Of a stretch of DNA of 64,000 bases, positions 1-8,395 are shown one piece after another (the first letter of the stretch is position 1; each line of letters opens with the position of its first letter). The stretch comes from Sphingopyxis witflariensis. Lineage in GTDB: Bacteria; Pseudomonadota; Alphaproteobacteria; Sphingomonadales; Sphingomonadaceae. The notes under the pieces were generated by a model. It was not told the DNA's origin and ran no database searches. It saw only the letters and a program-made list of their open reading frames with translations. The translations under genes and the position numbers were made by a program. The DNA lies in contig NZ_NISJ01000006.1 of the NCBI RefSeq assembly GCF_002205635.1, positions 124,001-188,000 of the forward strand, written 5' to 3'.

Positions 1-2
1 AG

Positions 3-59
3 CATGCAACCAGCCACCGGGCCGATGCGTTTGCGAAGCTGGTGGCGGGGGTGTTCTAG
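3..59 (+). CDS. rdgB: 3' end of RdgB-type dITP/XTP pyrophosphatase (partial)
   Basis: Only the last 18 codons are inside the window, ending at TAG 57-59. The frame reads HATSHRADAFAKLVAGVF, which resembles the SHRA-x-AF-x-KL tail of the Ham1/RdgB non-canonical purine NTP pyrophosphatases. These remove dITP and XTP from the nucleotide pool. In many alphaproteobacteria rdgB lies directly upstream of hemW, and hemW is the next plus-strand gene here, which supports the call. The fragment is too short for certainty. Confidence 0.5.
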   Translation, partial: HATSHRADAFAKLVAGVF

Positions 60-427
60 CCCAATCCCAAATGGACAACGGAGCTGTTGATGCATTGATA
101 GAATTGGGCGGTGCGGTGCCAATCCATTCCCCGTTTTCCTAATTCTACATAGGCACAATAGCGTCGATCTTCTGACCGGAATTCATAAGCGGCGACGGCC
201 ATTGCGGTTGAATCGTGGGTTCCGACCAGCTTGAATTTTAGCGCTCTCAAGTCGTCCACTTTCGTGTCATCCTCGATCAAACAGCGCTCGTCCGGGCCGT
301 CGAGGCAGTGATGCAGGATTTCCCAGGCCATAGCGGAATCAGGTCGGTTTGGACGCATAAACCAGTATGCGGCCGCAGTTGCCGTGATCAAGGCCACGGC
401 TATCATGATCCATCTCTTTGAGGGCAT
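56..427 (-). CDS. Hypothetical single-pass membrane protein
   Basis: A 123-aa protein if started at the ATG complement at 425-427; an upstream ATG at 469 would give 137 aa. The N-terminus has a short basic stretch (PSKRW) and then a hydrophobic segment, IMIAVALITATAAAYWFM, so it is a signal anchor or uncleaved signal. The remainder is soluble and contains four cysteines in HHCLDG, ERCLIE, RYCAYV and YQCINS, which could form disulfides outside the cytoplasm. No family recognised. It is convergent with rdgB, their stops overlap, and its start region faces hemW. Confidence 0.55.
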   Translation of the reverse strand: MPSKRWIMIAVALITATAAAYWFMRPNRPDSAMAWEILHHCLDGPDERCLIEDDTKVDDLRALKFKLVGTHDSTAMAVAAYEFRSEDRRYCAYVELGKRGMDWHRTAQFYQCINSSVVHLGLG

Positions 428-497
428 GGCATGGCATGGGTCAGATAGATTGTCGGTGCAAGCTGACATTTCCCGTCAAATGACTATATCGCCCCCA

Positions 498-1643
498 ATG
501 GCCGAACCCCTTGCCCTGTATGTCCATTGGCCGTTTTGCGTGTCGAAATGCCCTTATTGCGACTTTAACAGCCATGTCCGCGAGAGCGTCGATCAGGCGG
601 TGTGGCGCGATGCACTGCTGACCGACTTGCGTCACGAGGCGGCTCTGCTGCCGGGGCGCCGCGTCGGGTCAATCTTTTTCGGCGGTGGCACCCCCAGCCT
701 GATGCCGCCCGCGACCGTCGCGGCGGTGATCGCGGCGGCGGAGGCCGCATGGGGGCTGACCGATGATGTCGAGATCACGCTGGAGGCGAACCCCAATTCG
801 GTCGAGGTTGCCAATTTCGCCGACCTTGCCGCCGCTGGGGTCAACCGCGTGTCGATCGGGGTTCAGAGCTTCGACGCGCAAGTGCTTGAATTTCTGGGAC
901 GCGCCCACAGCGAGGATGAGGCGCGCCGTGCGATCGCGACCGCGCAGGATCATTTCGCGCGGGTCAGCTTCGACCTCATCTATGCGCGACCGGGCCAGTC
1001 GCTGACGGCGTGGGAGAGCGAACTGACGAGCGCGCTCGCCTTCGGGACCGACCATCTTTCGCTCTATCAGCTCACCATCGAACCCGGAACGCGCTTTGCG
1101 ACGCTCGCGGCGAAGGGCGATCTTACCATCCCCGACGGCGACACCGCCGCCGACCTGTTCGAGGCGACCGACGCGATGACGCGCGCCGCGGGTCTACCGC
1201 GCTATGAGGTCTCGAACCACGCGCGTGTCGGTCAGGAAAGCCGCCACAATCTCGCTTACTGGCGCTACGCCGATTATGCAGGGGTCGGGCCGGGCGCGCA
1301 TGGGCGGCGGCTTGGACAGGCGACCGAGCGGCACAAGAAGCCCGAGAATTTCATCACAGCCGTCGAGCGAAACGGCCACGGCCTGAAGGTCGAAGCCGAC
1401 CTGCCCGCGAATGAGCGCGCGACCGAGGCGATGCTGATGGGGCTGCGGCTGACCGAGGGCGTCGACCTGGCTCGGATCGAGATGCGGAGCGGGTTGGCGC
1501 GCTATGCGTTCGTCGATGGCGATGCGGTGGCGCGGTTGGTAGGGCAGGGGCTGATGCGGCAGGCTGGCGATCGGCTGATGGTCACTGACGACGGCATCCT
1601 CCTGCTCGACTCGATCCTTTCCGAGGTGGTGCGAACAAGCTAG
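498..1643 (+). CDS. hemW: Radical SAM heme chaperone HemW
   Basis: A 381-aa radical SAM protein of the HemW (formerly HemN-like) family, thought to deliver heme to respiratory proteins rather than act as coproporphyrinogen dehydrogenase. The N-terminus has the cluster motif CVSKCPYCDF (CxxxCxxC), then FFGGGTPSL and a GVQSFD motif typical of the family, and the C-terminal HemN domain. The start is set at MAEPLALYVHWPF, where the family homology begins; an in-frame ATG at 480 is an alternative. It lies after rdgB, the usual alphaproteobacterial order. Confidence 0.9.
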   Translation: MAEPLALYVHWPFCVSKCPYCDFNSHVRESVDQAVWRDALLTDLRHEAALLPGRRVGSIFFGGGTPSLMPPATVAAVIAAAEAAWGLTDDVEITLEANPNSVEVANFADLAAAGVNRVSIGVQSFDAQVLEFLGRAHSEDEARRAIATAQDHFARVSFDLIYARPGQSLTAWESELTSALAFGTDHLSLYQLTIEPGTRFATLAAKGDLTIPDGDTAADLFEATDAMTRAAGLPRYEVSNHARVGQESRHNLAYWRYADYAGVGPGAHGRRLGQATERHKKPENFITAVERNGHGLKVEADLPANERATEAMLMGLRLTEGVDLARIEMRSGLARYAFVDGDAVARLVGQGLMRQAGDRLMVTDDGILLLDSILSEVVRTS

Positions 1644-1658
1644 CATCCTGTTCCAAAG

Positions 1659-1747
1659 CCCGTTCGCCCCGAGCTTGTCGAAGGGCTGTTCTTTCTTTCG
1701 CCGGGCTGGAGGAAAGAGCGGGGCTTCGACAAGCTCAGCCCGAACGG
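1659..1747. repeat. Palindromic intergenic repeat, family A copy 1
   Basis: An imperfect inverted repeat between hemW and xerC. The left arm contains gagcttgtcgaagg and the right arm cttcgacaagctcag, with flanking cgttcg/cgaacg. It could fold as a long hairpin and end the hemW transcript. A second copy lies on the other side of xerC (2661-2750), so this is a dispersed REP-like element rather than a gene-specific terminator. Confidence 0.75.
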
Positions 1748-1755
1748 ATTAAAGG

Positions 1756-2646
1756 TTGGCGCAAGACATCATCCGCGACTGGGACGCTCATCTGGCGCAT
1801 GAAAAGCGCCGGTCCGAACACACGCGCCGCGCCTATATCGCGACCGCCGAGCGGTTCAGCACCTTCCTGTCCGAACATCGCGGCGGCGAAGCCGATAGTG
1901 CGATGCTCACCAAACTCACCCCGAACGATCTGCGCGCCTATCTCGCCACCCGCCGCGCCGAGGGGCTGGGCAACGCTTCGGCGGCGCGGGAACTCAGCGC
2001 GCTGCGTGGTTTCTTGCGCTTCGTCGGCGGGTCGGGGGCGAGCGTGCCGCAACTGCGCGGTCCGCGCGTCAAAAAGGGACTACCGCGCCCCGTCTCGCCC
2101 GCCGAGGCGCTCGCGCTGGCGCAGGACGTCGAGGACAATGCCCGGCAGGGGTGGACCGGTGCGCGCGATTTCGCGCTGTTGCTGCTGCTCTATGGCGCCG
2201 GGTTGCGCATCGGCGAGGCGCTGTCGCTGACCGGCGCCGCGCTGCCGCTCGGCGAGACGCTGCGCGTCACCGGCAAGCGGGACAAGACGCGGATCGTCCC
2301 GATCCTGCCCGCTGTGGCGGACGCTGTATCACGCTATGTCGCGTCCTGCCCGTGGCCGATCGGCAAGGAGGATATGCTGTTCCTCGGCGCGCGCGGCGGG
2401 CCGCTTGCGCCCGGGGTTGTGCGCGCCAATGTGCGCTCGGCGCGCCGCGCGCTGGGGCTTGCCGAACGCACGACGCCGCACGCGCTGCGCCATAGTTTCG
2501 CAACGCATCTGCTGGCGGGCGGGGCCGATCTGCGGTCCTTGCAGGAACTGCTCGGCCACGCGAGCCTTGCTTCGACGCAGGTTTATACCGCGGTCGATGC
2601 CGCGCATCTGCTCGACATTTATCGGAATGCCCACCCGCGCGCTTAG
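1756..2646 (+). CDS. xerC: Tyrosine recombinase XerC
   Basis: A 296-aa tyrosine recombinase that with XerD resolves chromosome dimers at dif. It has an N-terminal SAM-like core-binding domain (about residues 1-90) and a C-terminal catalytic domain. Catalytic residues are visible: Arg in GAGLRIGEAL, Lys in TGKRDKTR, HALRHSFATHLL (HxxR), His in LLGHASL and the Tyr nucleophile in STQVYT. The first codon is TTG at 1756, preceded by aaagg. The full length and chromosomal neighbours favour XerC over an island integrase. Confidence 0.9.
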   Translation: MAQDIIRDWDAHLAHEKRRSEHTRRAYIATAERFSTFLSEHRGGEADSAMLTKLTPNDLRAYLATRRAEGLGNASAARELSALRGFLRFVGGSGASVPQLRGPRVKKGLPRPVSPAEALALAQDVEDNARQGWTGARDFALLLLLYGAGLRIGEALSLTGAALPLGETLRVTGKRDKTRIVPILPAVADAVSRYVASCPWPIGKEDMLFLGARGGPLAPGVVRANVRSARRALGLAERTTPHALRHSFATHLLAGGADLRSLQELLGHASLASTQVYTAVDAAHLLDIYRNAHPRA

Positions 2647-2660
2647 TCGCTGCAATTCAC

Positions 2661-2750
2661 CCCGTTGGCCCTGAGCTTGTCGAAGGGCTGTTCTTTTTCA
2701 TGCGGCGCCGAAGGGAAGGGCGGTGCTTCGACAAGCTCAGCACGAACGGG
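2661..2750. repeat. Palindromic intergenic repeat, family A copy 2
   Basis: Second copy of the element at 1659-1747: left arm ctgagcttgtcgaaggg, right arm gcttcgacaagctcag, with outer cccgtt/aacggg. The loop differs from copy 1. It lies in the convergent gap between xerC (+) and the DedA gene (-) and could act as a bidirectional terminator. Confidence 0.75.
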
Positions 2751-2761
2751 GAAAGGGCGTT

Positions 2762-3373
2762 CTATTTTTCGCTGGTAGCCTTCGGCTTCCACGTCACGAC
2801 GCGGTACACATACAGCAGCACGATCGACCCGATCGCGACCACCGCCAGCGGGCCGATGAAGCGGTCGACTTCGGCGAACTGCTTGCCGAACCAGTTGCCC
2901 GCGCCCGCGATCGCGCTGATCCAGATCGTCGACCCCGCAGCGGTCCAGATCAGGAATTTGACCTGCGACATGCCCACCATCCCCGCGGGCAGCGACACCA
3001 TCGTCCGCGCGATGGGAACGAAGCGGAAGACGAAGACGATCCCCGACCCGAACCGGAGGAACCAGTCGTGCAATTTCTCGACCTCGTCCCAGTCGAGCGT
3101 CAGCCAGCGGCCATAGCGGTCGATCAGCGGTTTGAGCCGCGCATAGCCGAACCAGCGGCCGACCCAATACCACACCCAGTTTCCGAGCGTGGTTCCCGCG
3201 ACCGCGACCGCGACCAGCGTCCAGTAATCAAAGCGCCCCTGCGCGACCATCACGCCGCCGAGGCTCATGATGACCTCCGACGGAATCGGCGGGAACACAT
3301 TTTCGAGGAACATCAGAATCGCGATGCCGAGGTAGCCCCAGCTATGGATCAGATTGAGAATGAATTCGGTCAT
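2762..3373 (-). CDS. DedA family membrane protein
   Basis: A 203-aa integral membrane protein of the DedA/SNARE-associated family, thought to flip lipids across the inner membrane and needed for envelope homeostasis. The family signature FLENVFPPIPSEV is present near the N-terminus, and the conserved R-x3-P box in FRFVPIARTMVSLPAG follows. Several hydrophobic segments follow in the usual spacing, and the C-terminus is basic (TWKPKATSEK). It is convergent with xerC and lies 19 bp after gshB in the same direction. Confidence 0.9.
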   Translation of the reverse strand: MTEFILNLIHSWGYLGIAILMFLENVFPPIPSEVIMSLGGVMVAQGRFDYWTLVAVAVAGTTLGNWVWYWVGRWFGYARLKPLIDRYGRWLTLDWDEVEKLHDWFLRFGSGIVFVFRFVPIARTMVSLPAGMVGMSQVKFLIWTAAGSTIWISAIAGAGNWFGKQFAEVDRFIGPLAVVAIGSIVLLYVYRVVTWKPKATSEK

Positions 3374-3392
3374 GTAGGGGGAATCATCCTGT

Positions 3393-4343
3393 TCAGGCGA
3401 GGCGCCGCGCGATGGCGTCCCAGATCATGCCCGCGGTGTCGCTGTTGTTGAAGCGGTCGATCGCGACGATCCCGGTGGGCGAGGTGACGTTGATTTCGGT
3501 CAGCCATTCGCCGCCGATCACGTCGATGCCGACGAAGATCAGCCCGCGCTCCCGAAGCTGCGGCCCCAGAACATCGCAGATTTCCTGCTCGCGCGGGGTC
3601 AGTTCGGCGGCCTCGGCATAGCCGCCGACCGCGAGGTTCGATCGGAATTCGCCTTCGCCGGGCTTGCGGTTGATCGCGCCTGCGACTTCGCCGTCGACGA
3701 GCACGATGCGCTTGTCGCCCTGGGCAACGCTCGGCAGGAATTGCTGGACCATGAAGGGTTCGGGCCAGACCTGCCCGAACATTTCGACCAGTGCGCCGAG
3801 GTTGGCGCCGTCGGCGTCGATGCGGAACACCGCCTTGCCGCCATTGCCGTGGAGCGGCTTGATCACCACCGCGCCATAGCGCGCCTGAAAATCCTTCACC
3901 GCGTCGAGGTCGCGCGTGACCATCGTCGGCGGCATAAATTCGGGGAAGTCGAGGACGAAGACTTTTTCGGGGGCGTTGCGGACCGAGACGGGGTCGTTAA
4001 CGACCAGCGTCTCGCCTGCGAGCCGCTCGAGCAGCCAGGTGCCGGTGAGATAGCCCAGATCGAAGGGCGGGTCCTGCCGCATCAGTACGACATCGATGTC
4101 GCGGCCGAGGTCGATCGTGACCGCTTCGCCGAACCTGTAATGGTTTCCCGCCTCGCGCTTCACGTAGAGAACGCGGTGCGCCTTCGTCGTCAGCCGTCCG
4201 GCCTCCCACGTCAGCCCGCGCACATCATAATGATAGACCTCGTAACCGCGCTCCTGCGCGCTGAGCATCAGGGCAAAGCTGCTGTCGCCCGCAATGTTGA
4301 TGCCATCCATCGGGTCCATTTGCACGGCGGCGCGCAGGGTCAT
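3393..4343 (-). CDS. gshB: Glutathione synthase
   Basis: A 316-aa ATP-grasp enzyme that joins gamma-glutamylcysteine and glycine to make glutathione. The start is MTLRAAVQMDPMDG, where family homology begins (ATG complement at 4341-4343). Visible motifs are VLMRQDPPFD, VVIKPLHGNGGKAVF (ATP-grasp) and INVTSPTG near the end (metal and substrate binding). Length matches E. coli GshB. It lies downstream of yraN and rsmI on the same strand. Glutathione is also the likely sulfur acceptor for the sulfide-oxidation enzymes encoded on the island. Confidence 0.95.
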   Translation of the reverse strand: MTLRAAVQMDPMDGINIAGDSSFALMLSAQERGYEVYHYDVRGLTWEAGRLTTKAHRVLYVKREAGNHYRFGEAVTIDLGRDIDVVLMRQDPPFDLGYLTGTWLLERLAGETLVVNDPVSVRNAPEKVFVLDFPEFMPPTMVTRDLDAVKDFQARYGAVVIKPLHGNGGKAVFRIDADGANLGALVEMFGQVWPEPFMVQQFLPSVAQGDKRIVLVDGEVAGAINRKPGEGEFRSNLAVGGYAEAAELTPREQEICDVLGPQLRERGLIFVGIDVIGGEWLTEINVTSPTGIVAIDRFNNSDTAGMIWDAIARRLA

Positions 4344-4362
4344 GCTCTTCTCCTTGGGGCAG

Positions 4363-4713
4363 TCAGGGCTGCCAGACGTGGACCAGATGGCGTGGCAGGC
4401 GCCCCGGCGCAAGCAGCATCACGTCGATCCGTATATCGTCGCGCGGCCGAGCGAAGCGATGTCTGAGCATTTCGGCCGCCGCCGCGACGCGGCGCAGGCG
4501 ATATTGGTCGACGGCGAGGTCGAGATCTTCGGGCCGCTCGCGCCATTTGACCTCGATAAAGGCGACGATGCGGCCGCGCCGCGCCACCAGATCGACTTCG
4601 CCCGCAGCCACCCGCAGCCGCTCGCCCAAAATCCGCCAGCCGTGGAGCCGCAACCACCACGCCGCGCGGCGTTCGGCGCGGCGCCCGCGGGCTTCGGCCT
4701 CGGCGCGCTTCAA
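4363..4713 (-). CDS. yraN: YraN/UPF0102 family nuclease-like protein
   Basis: A 116-aa protein of the YraN (UPF0102) family, with an endonuclease-like PD-(D/E)xK fold and no firmly known role. The core motif GEVDLVARRGRIVAFIEVK carries the catalytic-type D, E and K residues. The start overlaps the rsmI stop (4710-4713), so the two are translationally coupled. The order rsmI-yraN-gshB is a common alphaproteobacterial arrangement. Confidence 0.9.
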   Translation of the reverse strand: MKRAEAEARGRRAERRAAWWLRLHGWRILGERLRVAAGEVDLVARRGRIVAFIEVKWRERPEDLDLAVDQYRLRRVAAAAEMLRHRFARPRDDIRIDVMLLAPGRLPRHLVHVWQP

Positions 4714-5570
4714 ACCTTGTCCTTGAGGGTTAGGGCGCGGGCGTAAATCTCGTGCCGGTCGAGCCCGAAGCGTTTGGCGACGGCCTTTGCCGCCTGCGCC
4801 ACCGGCTTGTCGGCCATTGCATCGCGCAGCGCGGCGTCGAGCGTCGCATCATCGGCTTCCTCGGCCACAGCTTCGACCGGCGGGCCGACGACGACTACGA
4901 TCTCGCCCTTCGGCGGCGCATCGGCATAGCGCGCCGAAAGCTCGCTCAACGTACCGGTGACGCATTGCTCGAACATCTTGCTGATTTCGCGCGCCACCGC
5001 CGCTTCGCGGTCGCCGAGCCCTTCGGCCATCGCCGCGAGTGATCCTGACAGCCGCGGTCCGCTTTCGTAAAAGACCAGAGTCGCGCGCAGCCCGGCAAAT
5101 TCGGCGAGCGTATCGGCGCGCGCCTTCGCCTTCGACGGCAGGAAGCCCGCGAACAGAAAACGGTCGCTCGGCAGGCCCGACAGCGTGATCGCGGCGACCG
5201 CCGCGCATGGCCCGGGCAGGGTGGTCACATGGCGTCCCGCCGCGCGTGCGTCGCGCACCAGCTTGTATCCGGGGTCCGAAATCAGCGGGGTTCCGGCGTC
5301 GGACACCAACACGACAATTTCGTCGGCCATCCGCGCAACCAGCGCGGCGCGCGTGCGTTCGTCGCTATGATCATGATAGGGGGTCATCGGCACACGCAAA
5401 CCCAGATGCGACAACAGCTTGGCTGTAACGCGCGTATCCTCGGCCGCGATCACGTTGGCCTGGGCCAATGTCGCGGCGGCACGCGCGCTGATGTCGCCGA
5501 GGTTGCCGATAGGCGTCGCCACGATATAGAGTCCGGGCAAGGGAGAATTTGAGATGGTCGAATCTGGCAT
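4710..5570 (-). CDS. rsmI: 16S rRNA (cytidine(1402)-2'-O)-methyltransferase RsmI
   Basis: A 286-aa tetrapyrrole-methylase-fold SAM enzyme that 2'-O-methylates C1402 of 16S rRNA. Motifs seen: LYIVATPIGNLGDIS at the N-terminus, EDTRVTAKLLSHLG, VSDAGTPLISDPGY and TLPGPCAAVAAI. The start is taken as MPDSTISN, close to the homology. The 5' end overlaps the divergent LppC gene by about 17 bp if both start calls are right, which is unusual; one of the starts may lie further in. It heads the rsmI-yraN-gshB cluster. Confidence 0.93.
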   Translation of the reverse strand: MPDSTISNSPLPGLYIVATPIGNLGDISARAAATLAQANVIAAEDTRVTAKLLSHLGLRVPMTPYHDHSDERTRAALVARMADEIVVLVSDAGTPLISDPGYKLVRDARAAGRHVTTLPGPCAAVAAITLSGLPSDRFLFAGFLPSKAKARADTLAEFAGLRATLVFYESGPRLSGSLAAMAEGLGDREAAVAREISKMFEQCVTGTLSELSARYADAPPKGEIVVVVGPPVEAVAEEADDATLDAALRDAMADKPVAQAAKAVAKRFGLDRHEIYARALTLKDKV

Positions 5571-6768
5571 AACGCCGAAAATGGCAGAAACTGCCGCCAA
5601 GCGCCAAGACTATGCGTCGCCGCGCCGGCAAATGCTGCGCGGACTCGGCGTCGTGGCGATGGCGGGGCTGCTCGCGGCGTGTCAGGTTGTGCCGAAAAGC
5701 GGTGGCCCCGCCACGGTCGCGCCGCCCGAACGCCCGGATGAAAGCGTCGGACCGGGCCTTCCCACCGACACCGATCGTCACCGCGTCGCGCTGCTCGTCC
5801 CGCAAACGGGCGCCAATGCCGACGTCGGCACCGCGATTGCCAATGCGACGACGCTGGCCCTGCTCGATTCGCGCACCGAGCGCGTCCGCATCACCACCTA
5901 TGACACGGCGCTCGGCGCTGCCGCTGCGGCGCGTCAGGCGGTTGCCGATGGCAACAAGCTGATCCTCGGCCCGTTGCTCAGCGAAGATGTTGCTGCGGTC
6001 GCTCCGGTCGCACGCGCCGCGAAAGTGCCCGTGATCAGTTTCTCCAACGACAGCAGCGTTGCGGGCAATGGCGTCTTCATCATGGGCTTTGTCCCCGGCC
6101 AGTCGGTCGAGCGCGTCGTCGCCTTCTCGCGCGGCAAGGGGCATGTGCGCTTCGGCGCGCTCGTCCCCAAAAATGTCTATGGCGACCGTTCGGCAGCGGC
6201 GTTCCGCACCGCGGTCGCCAATGCCGGCGGCACATTGGTTGCGGTCGAAAGCTATGATCGCAGCGCCACCGCGCTGACCGGCGCCGCGCGGCGGCTCGCC
6301 AATGCGGGCGCGATGGACGCTGTGCTGGTCGCCGATTCGGGCGGCAATACGATCCGCGCGGTGCCGGTGATCAAGAGCGCGGGGCCGCGGCAAATCCTGG
6401 GAACCGAGCTGTGGAACACCGATTCCACGCTCGGCACCAACCCGGTGATGCGCGGTTCGTGGTTCGCGAGCGTGTCCGACGGGCTCTATGGCCAGCTTGC
6501 GGGCAAATATCGCACACGTTTCGGCAAGGCGCCTTATCGCCTTGCGAGTCTGGGCTATGATTCGGTGCTGCTGACCGTCCGCATCGCGCGCGACTGGAAG
6601 CCGGGCACCAATTTCCCCGCGAACCGGCTGCTCGCCGCCGACGGTTTTGGCGGGATCGACGGCATTTTCCGTTTCAACGATCGCGGCATCGCGGTCCGCG
6701 CGCTGGAGGTCAGCGAGATCGGCGCCGGGGGCTTCCGCGTCGTCGATCCGGCCCCGACCAAATGGTAG
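5554..6768 (+). CDS. LppC-type penicillin-binding protein activator (lipoprotein)
   Basis: A 404-aa protein with a lipobox (GLLAACQ) after about 43 residues, so an anchored periplasmic lipoprotein. The rest is a type-1 periplasmic-binding fold (VALLVPQTGANADVGTAI, LILGPLLSEDV, VISFSNDSSVAGN), as in LpoA/LppC, which activates penicillin-binding protein PBP1a in gammaproteobacteria. The ATG at 5554 has gggaga 7 nt upstream; ATG 5581 is an alternative that would avoid overlap with rsmI. Divergence from rsmI is the classic lpoA-rsmI neighbourhood. Confidence 0.85.
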   Translation: MVESGITPKMAETAAKRQDYASPRRQMLRGLGVVAMAGLLAACQVVPKSGGPATVAPPERPDESVGPGLPTDTDRHRVALLVPQTGANADVGTAIANATTLALLDSRTERVRITTYDTALGAAAAARQAVADGNKLILGPLLSEDVAAVAPVARAAKVPVISFSNDSSVAGNGVFIMGFVPGQSVERVVAFSRGKGHVRFGALVPKNVYGDRSAAAFRTAVANAGGTLVAVESYDRSATALTGAARRLANAGAMDAVLVADSGGNTIRAVPVIKSAGPRQILGTELWNTDSTLGTNPVMRGSWFASVSDGLYGQLAGKYRTRFGKAPYRLASLGYDSVLLTVRIARDWKPGTNFPANRLLAADGFGGIDGIFRFNDRGIAVRALEVSEIGAGGFRVVDPAPTKW

Positions 6769-6928
6769 TCGGGGCTCCGGGCGTGGCATAGTCGCCACAG
6801 TCGGGCGAAAAGCGGTACCAATAAACGACAGCTGGCCTTTACGGCGCGCCAGCGTTCACTATATGGGCATTGCGTGCGCGACTGCGCGAATCCCGCGCGC
6901 CTATCGTCAACATTCAGGAGATACAGCT

Positions 6929-7477
6929 ATACGCCCGCCCATGACCCGTCGCCCACTTGGACAAACACCGCCCAAGAATGGCCCGCGATACAATGAATTT
7001 ATCGCCTCCCCGAAGGTCCGCGTGATCGACGAGGAAGGTGAAAATCTGGGCGTAATGCTGACTGCCGAAGCGATCGAACAGGCCGCGTCTGTCGGACTGG
7101 ACCTGGTTGAAGTCTCTCCGAACGCTGATCCGCCGGTGTGCAAATTCCTCGACGTGGGCAAGTTTAAATACGAAGCCCAAAAAAAGGCGAATCTGGCGCG
7201 CAAGAGCCAGAAGACCCAGGAAATCAAAGAGATCAAGATGCGTCCGAATATCGACGATCATGATTTCGATACCAAGATGAAGAAGGTCTTCGATTTTCTT
7301 GGCGACGGCGACAAGGTCAAGATGACCATGCGTTTCCGCGGCCGCGAAATGAGCCACACCCAGCTCGGCCTCAACGTGCTCCAGCGCGTTGCCGAACTGA
7401 CGTCGGAAATTGCGAAGGTCGAGGCGCACCCGCGCACCGAAGGCCGTCAGATGCTGATGGTTATCGCACCGAAATAG
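6929..7477 (+). CDS. infC: Translation initiation factor IF-3, apparent ATA start
   Basis: IF-3, which binds the 30S subunit and proofreads the start codon. N-domain: NEFIASPKVRVIDEEGENLG; linker rich in K; C-domain: KMRPNIDDHDFDTKMKK and VKMTMRFRGREMSH. A strong Shine-Dalgarno, caggaga at 6915-6921, sits 7 nt before an in-frame ATA at 6929, whereas the first ATG (6941) is 19 nt away. E. coli infC uses AUU for autoregulation, so ATA is plausible. From ATA it is 182 aa; from ATG 178 aa. Confidence 0.9.
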   Translation: MRPPMTRRPLGQTPPKNGPRYNEFIASPKVRVIDEEGENLGVMLTAEAIEQAASVGLDLVEVSPNADPPVCKFLDVGKFKYEAQKKANLARKSQKTQEIKEIKMRPNIDDHDFDTKMKKVFDFLGDGDKVKMTMRFRGREMSHTQLGLNVLQRVAELTSEIAKVEAHPRTEGRQMLMVIAPK

Positions 7478-7487
7478 GCGCGTTAAG

Positions 7488-7616
7488 ATCCTCCCTGTGC
7501 CGCAGGCATGGGGAGGTGGCAGCGCGAAGCGCTGACGGAGGGGCTTTTACGCTGGCCCCTCTACCACTCGCTTCGCGAGCGGTCCACCTCCCCATCACTA
7601 CGCGACAGAGAGGATT
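7488..7616. repeat. Palindromic intergenic repeat, family B copy 1
   Basis: A roughly 130-bp element whose ends mirror each other: atcctccctgtg and ggggaggtggcag at the left, cacctccccat and cagagaggat at the right. A related copy lies at 18275-18405. It fills the gap between infC and the convergent NRDE gene and may fold into a long hairpin. Confidence 0.7.
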
Positions 7617-7617
7617 A

Positions 7618-8316
7618 TCAGCCGATCGAAAATTTCAGGGCGGTCGTTCCAGCGGGACGGCCGCCCGCTTCGTATCGGCGTTCGACCATTTGTGCGCCGC
7701 CGTCGGCGGCGATCGCGAGCAGTGTCGTACAGCGCGTGCCATAGACATCGCCGCGCAGGAACAGGGCGGGATCATCCTCAGCGGTCAGCAGGTCGAGCAT
7801 CGCGCCGGGGTCTGCCCGATTTGCTATCGCCGCTTCCAGCGCCACGCGCAGTCGCTCGGCGCGCGGGCAGGGGGTGTCGGTTGGCTCATTCGCCAGCGCA
7901 TGAACGCCGGGCGCCAGCGGTGCGATCTGCGGGGTCGGCCGGTTGGTCAGCAGCCGCGCTTCGTCGCCGCCCACCGCGAACAGGTTGAACGCATTGAAAC
8001 GGTCGAGATCGGCTTCGGCCGGATCGGCGAAGCGCCCGTCACCGCGCAGCATGTCGACCACCAGCGCACCGCGCGATTCCTTCGCGGGATCGGGCAGGGC
8101 GCCGCGCACGTTGGTTACGACGACGACGCGCCCGGTCGGTGCATGTGCGCCCAGCCAGGTTCCACCCGCCTGCAAATCTCGTCCGGCAATGATCCCGCTA
8201 TCGTCGTTCCACGACGCGAGCGGCGCGCTAGCGCGGCCATGAAATTCATCGCGATTGCCGATCAGGATCAGCGGCCAGTCTGGATGGCTATGCCAGGCAA
8301 GGGCGACGACGCACAT
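7618..8316 (-). CDS. NRDE (TANGO2) family protein
   Basis: A 232-aa protein of the NRDE/TANGO2 family, named for the motif seen here as LIGNRDEF near the N-terminus. Human TANGO2 and some bacterial relatives have been linked to heme trafficking; the bacterial role is otherwise unclear. The start MCVVALAWHSHP puts a cysteine at position 2, as usual for this family. Other conserved pieces: GGTWLGAH and VVVTNVRG. It stands alone between infC and a divergent membrane gene. Confidence 0.88.
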   Translation of the reverse strand: MCVVALAWHSHPDWPLILIGNRDEFHGRASAPLASWNDDSGIIAGRDLQAGGTWLGAHAPTGRVVVVTNVRGALPDPAKESRGALVVDMLRGDGRFADPAEADLDRFNAFNLFAVGGDEARLLTNRPTPQIAPLAPGVHALANEPTDTPCPRAERLRVALEAAIANRADPGAMLDLLTAEDDPALFLRGDVYGTRCTTLLAIAADGGAQMVERRYEAGGRPAGTTALKFSIG

Positions 8317-8395
8317 CGCGCGCCTATCGCGCTTTGCGGATGATTTGCCAAGCCGGGCATGATAATGTCGCGTCATCTTTCTGGAGGGGGAGAAT

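Noticed and set aside
5371..6798. 475-aa minus-strand open frame opposite the LppC gene
   Set aside because: It is the antisense shadow of a clear lipoprotein gene in high-GC DNA and has a low-complexity, Arg-rich translation.
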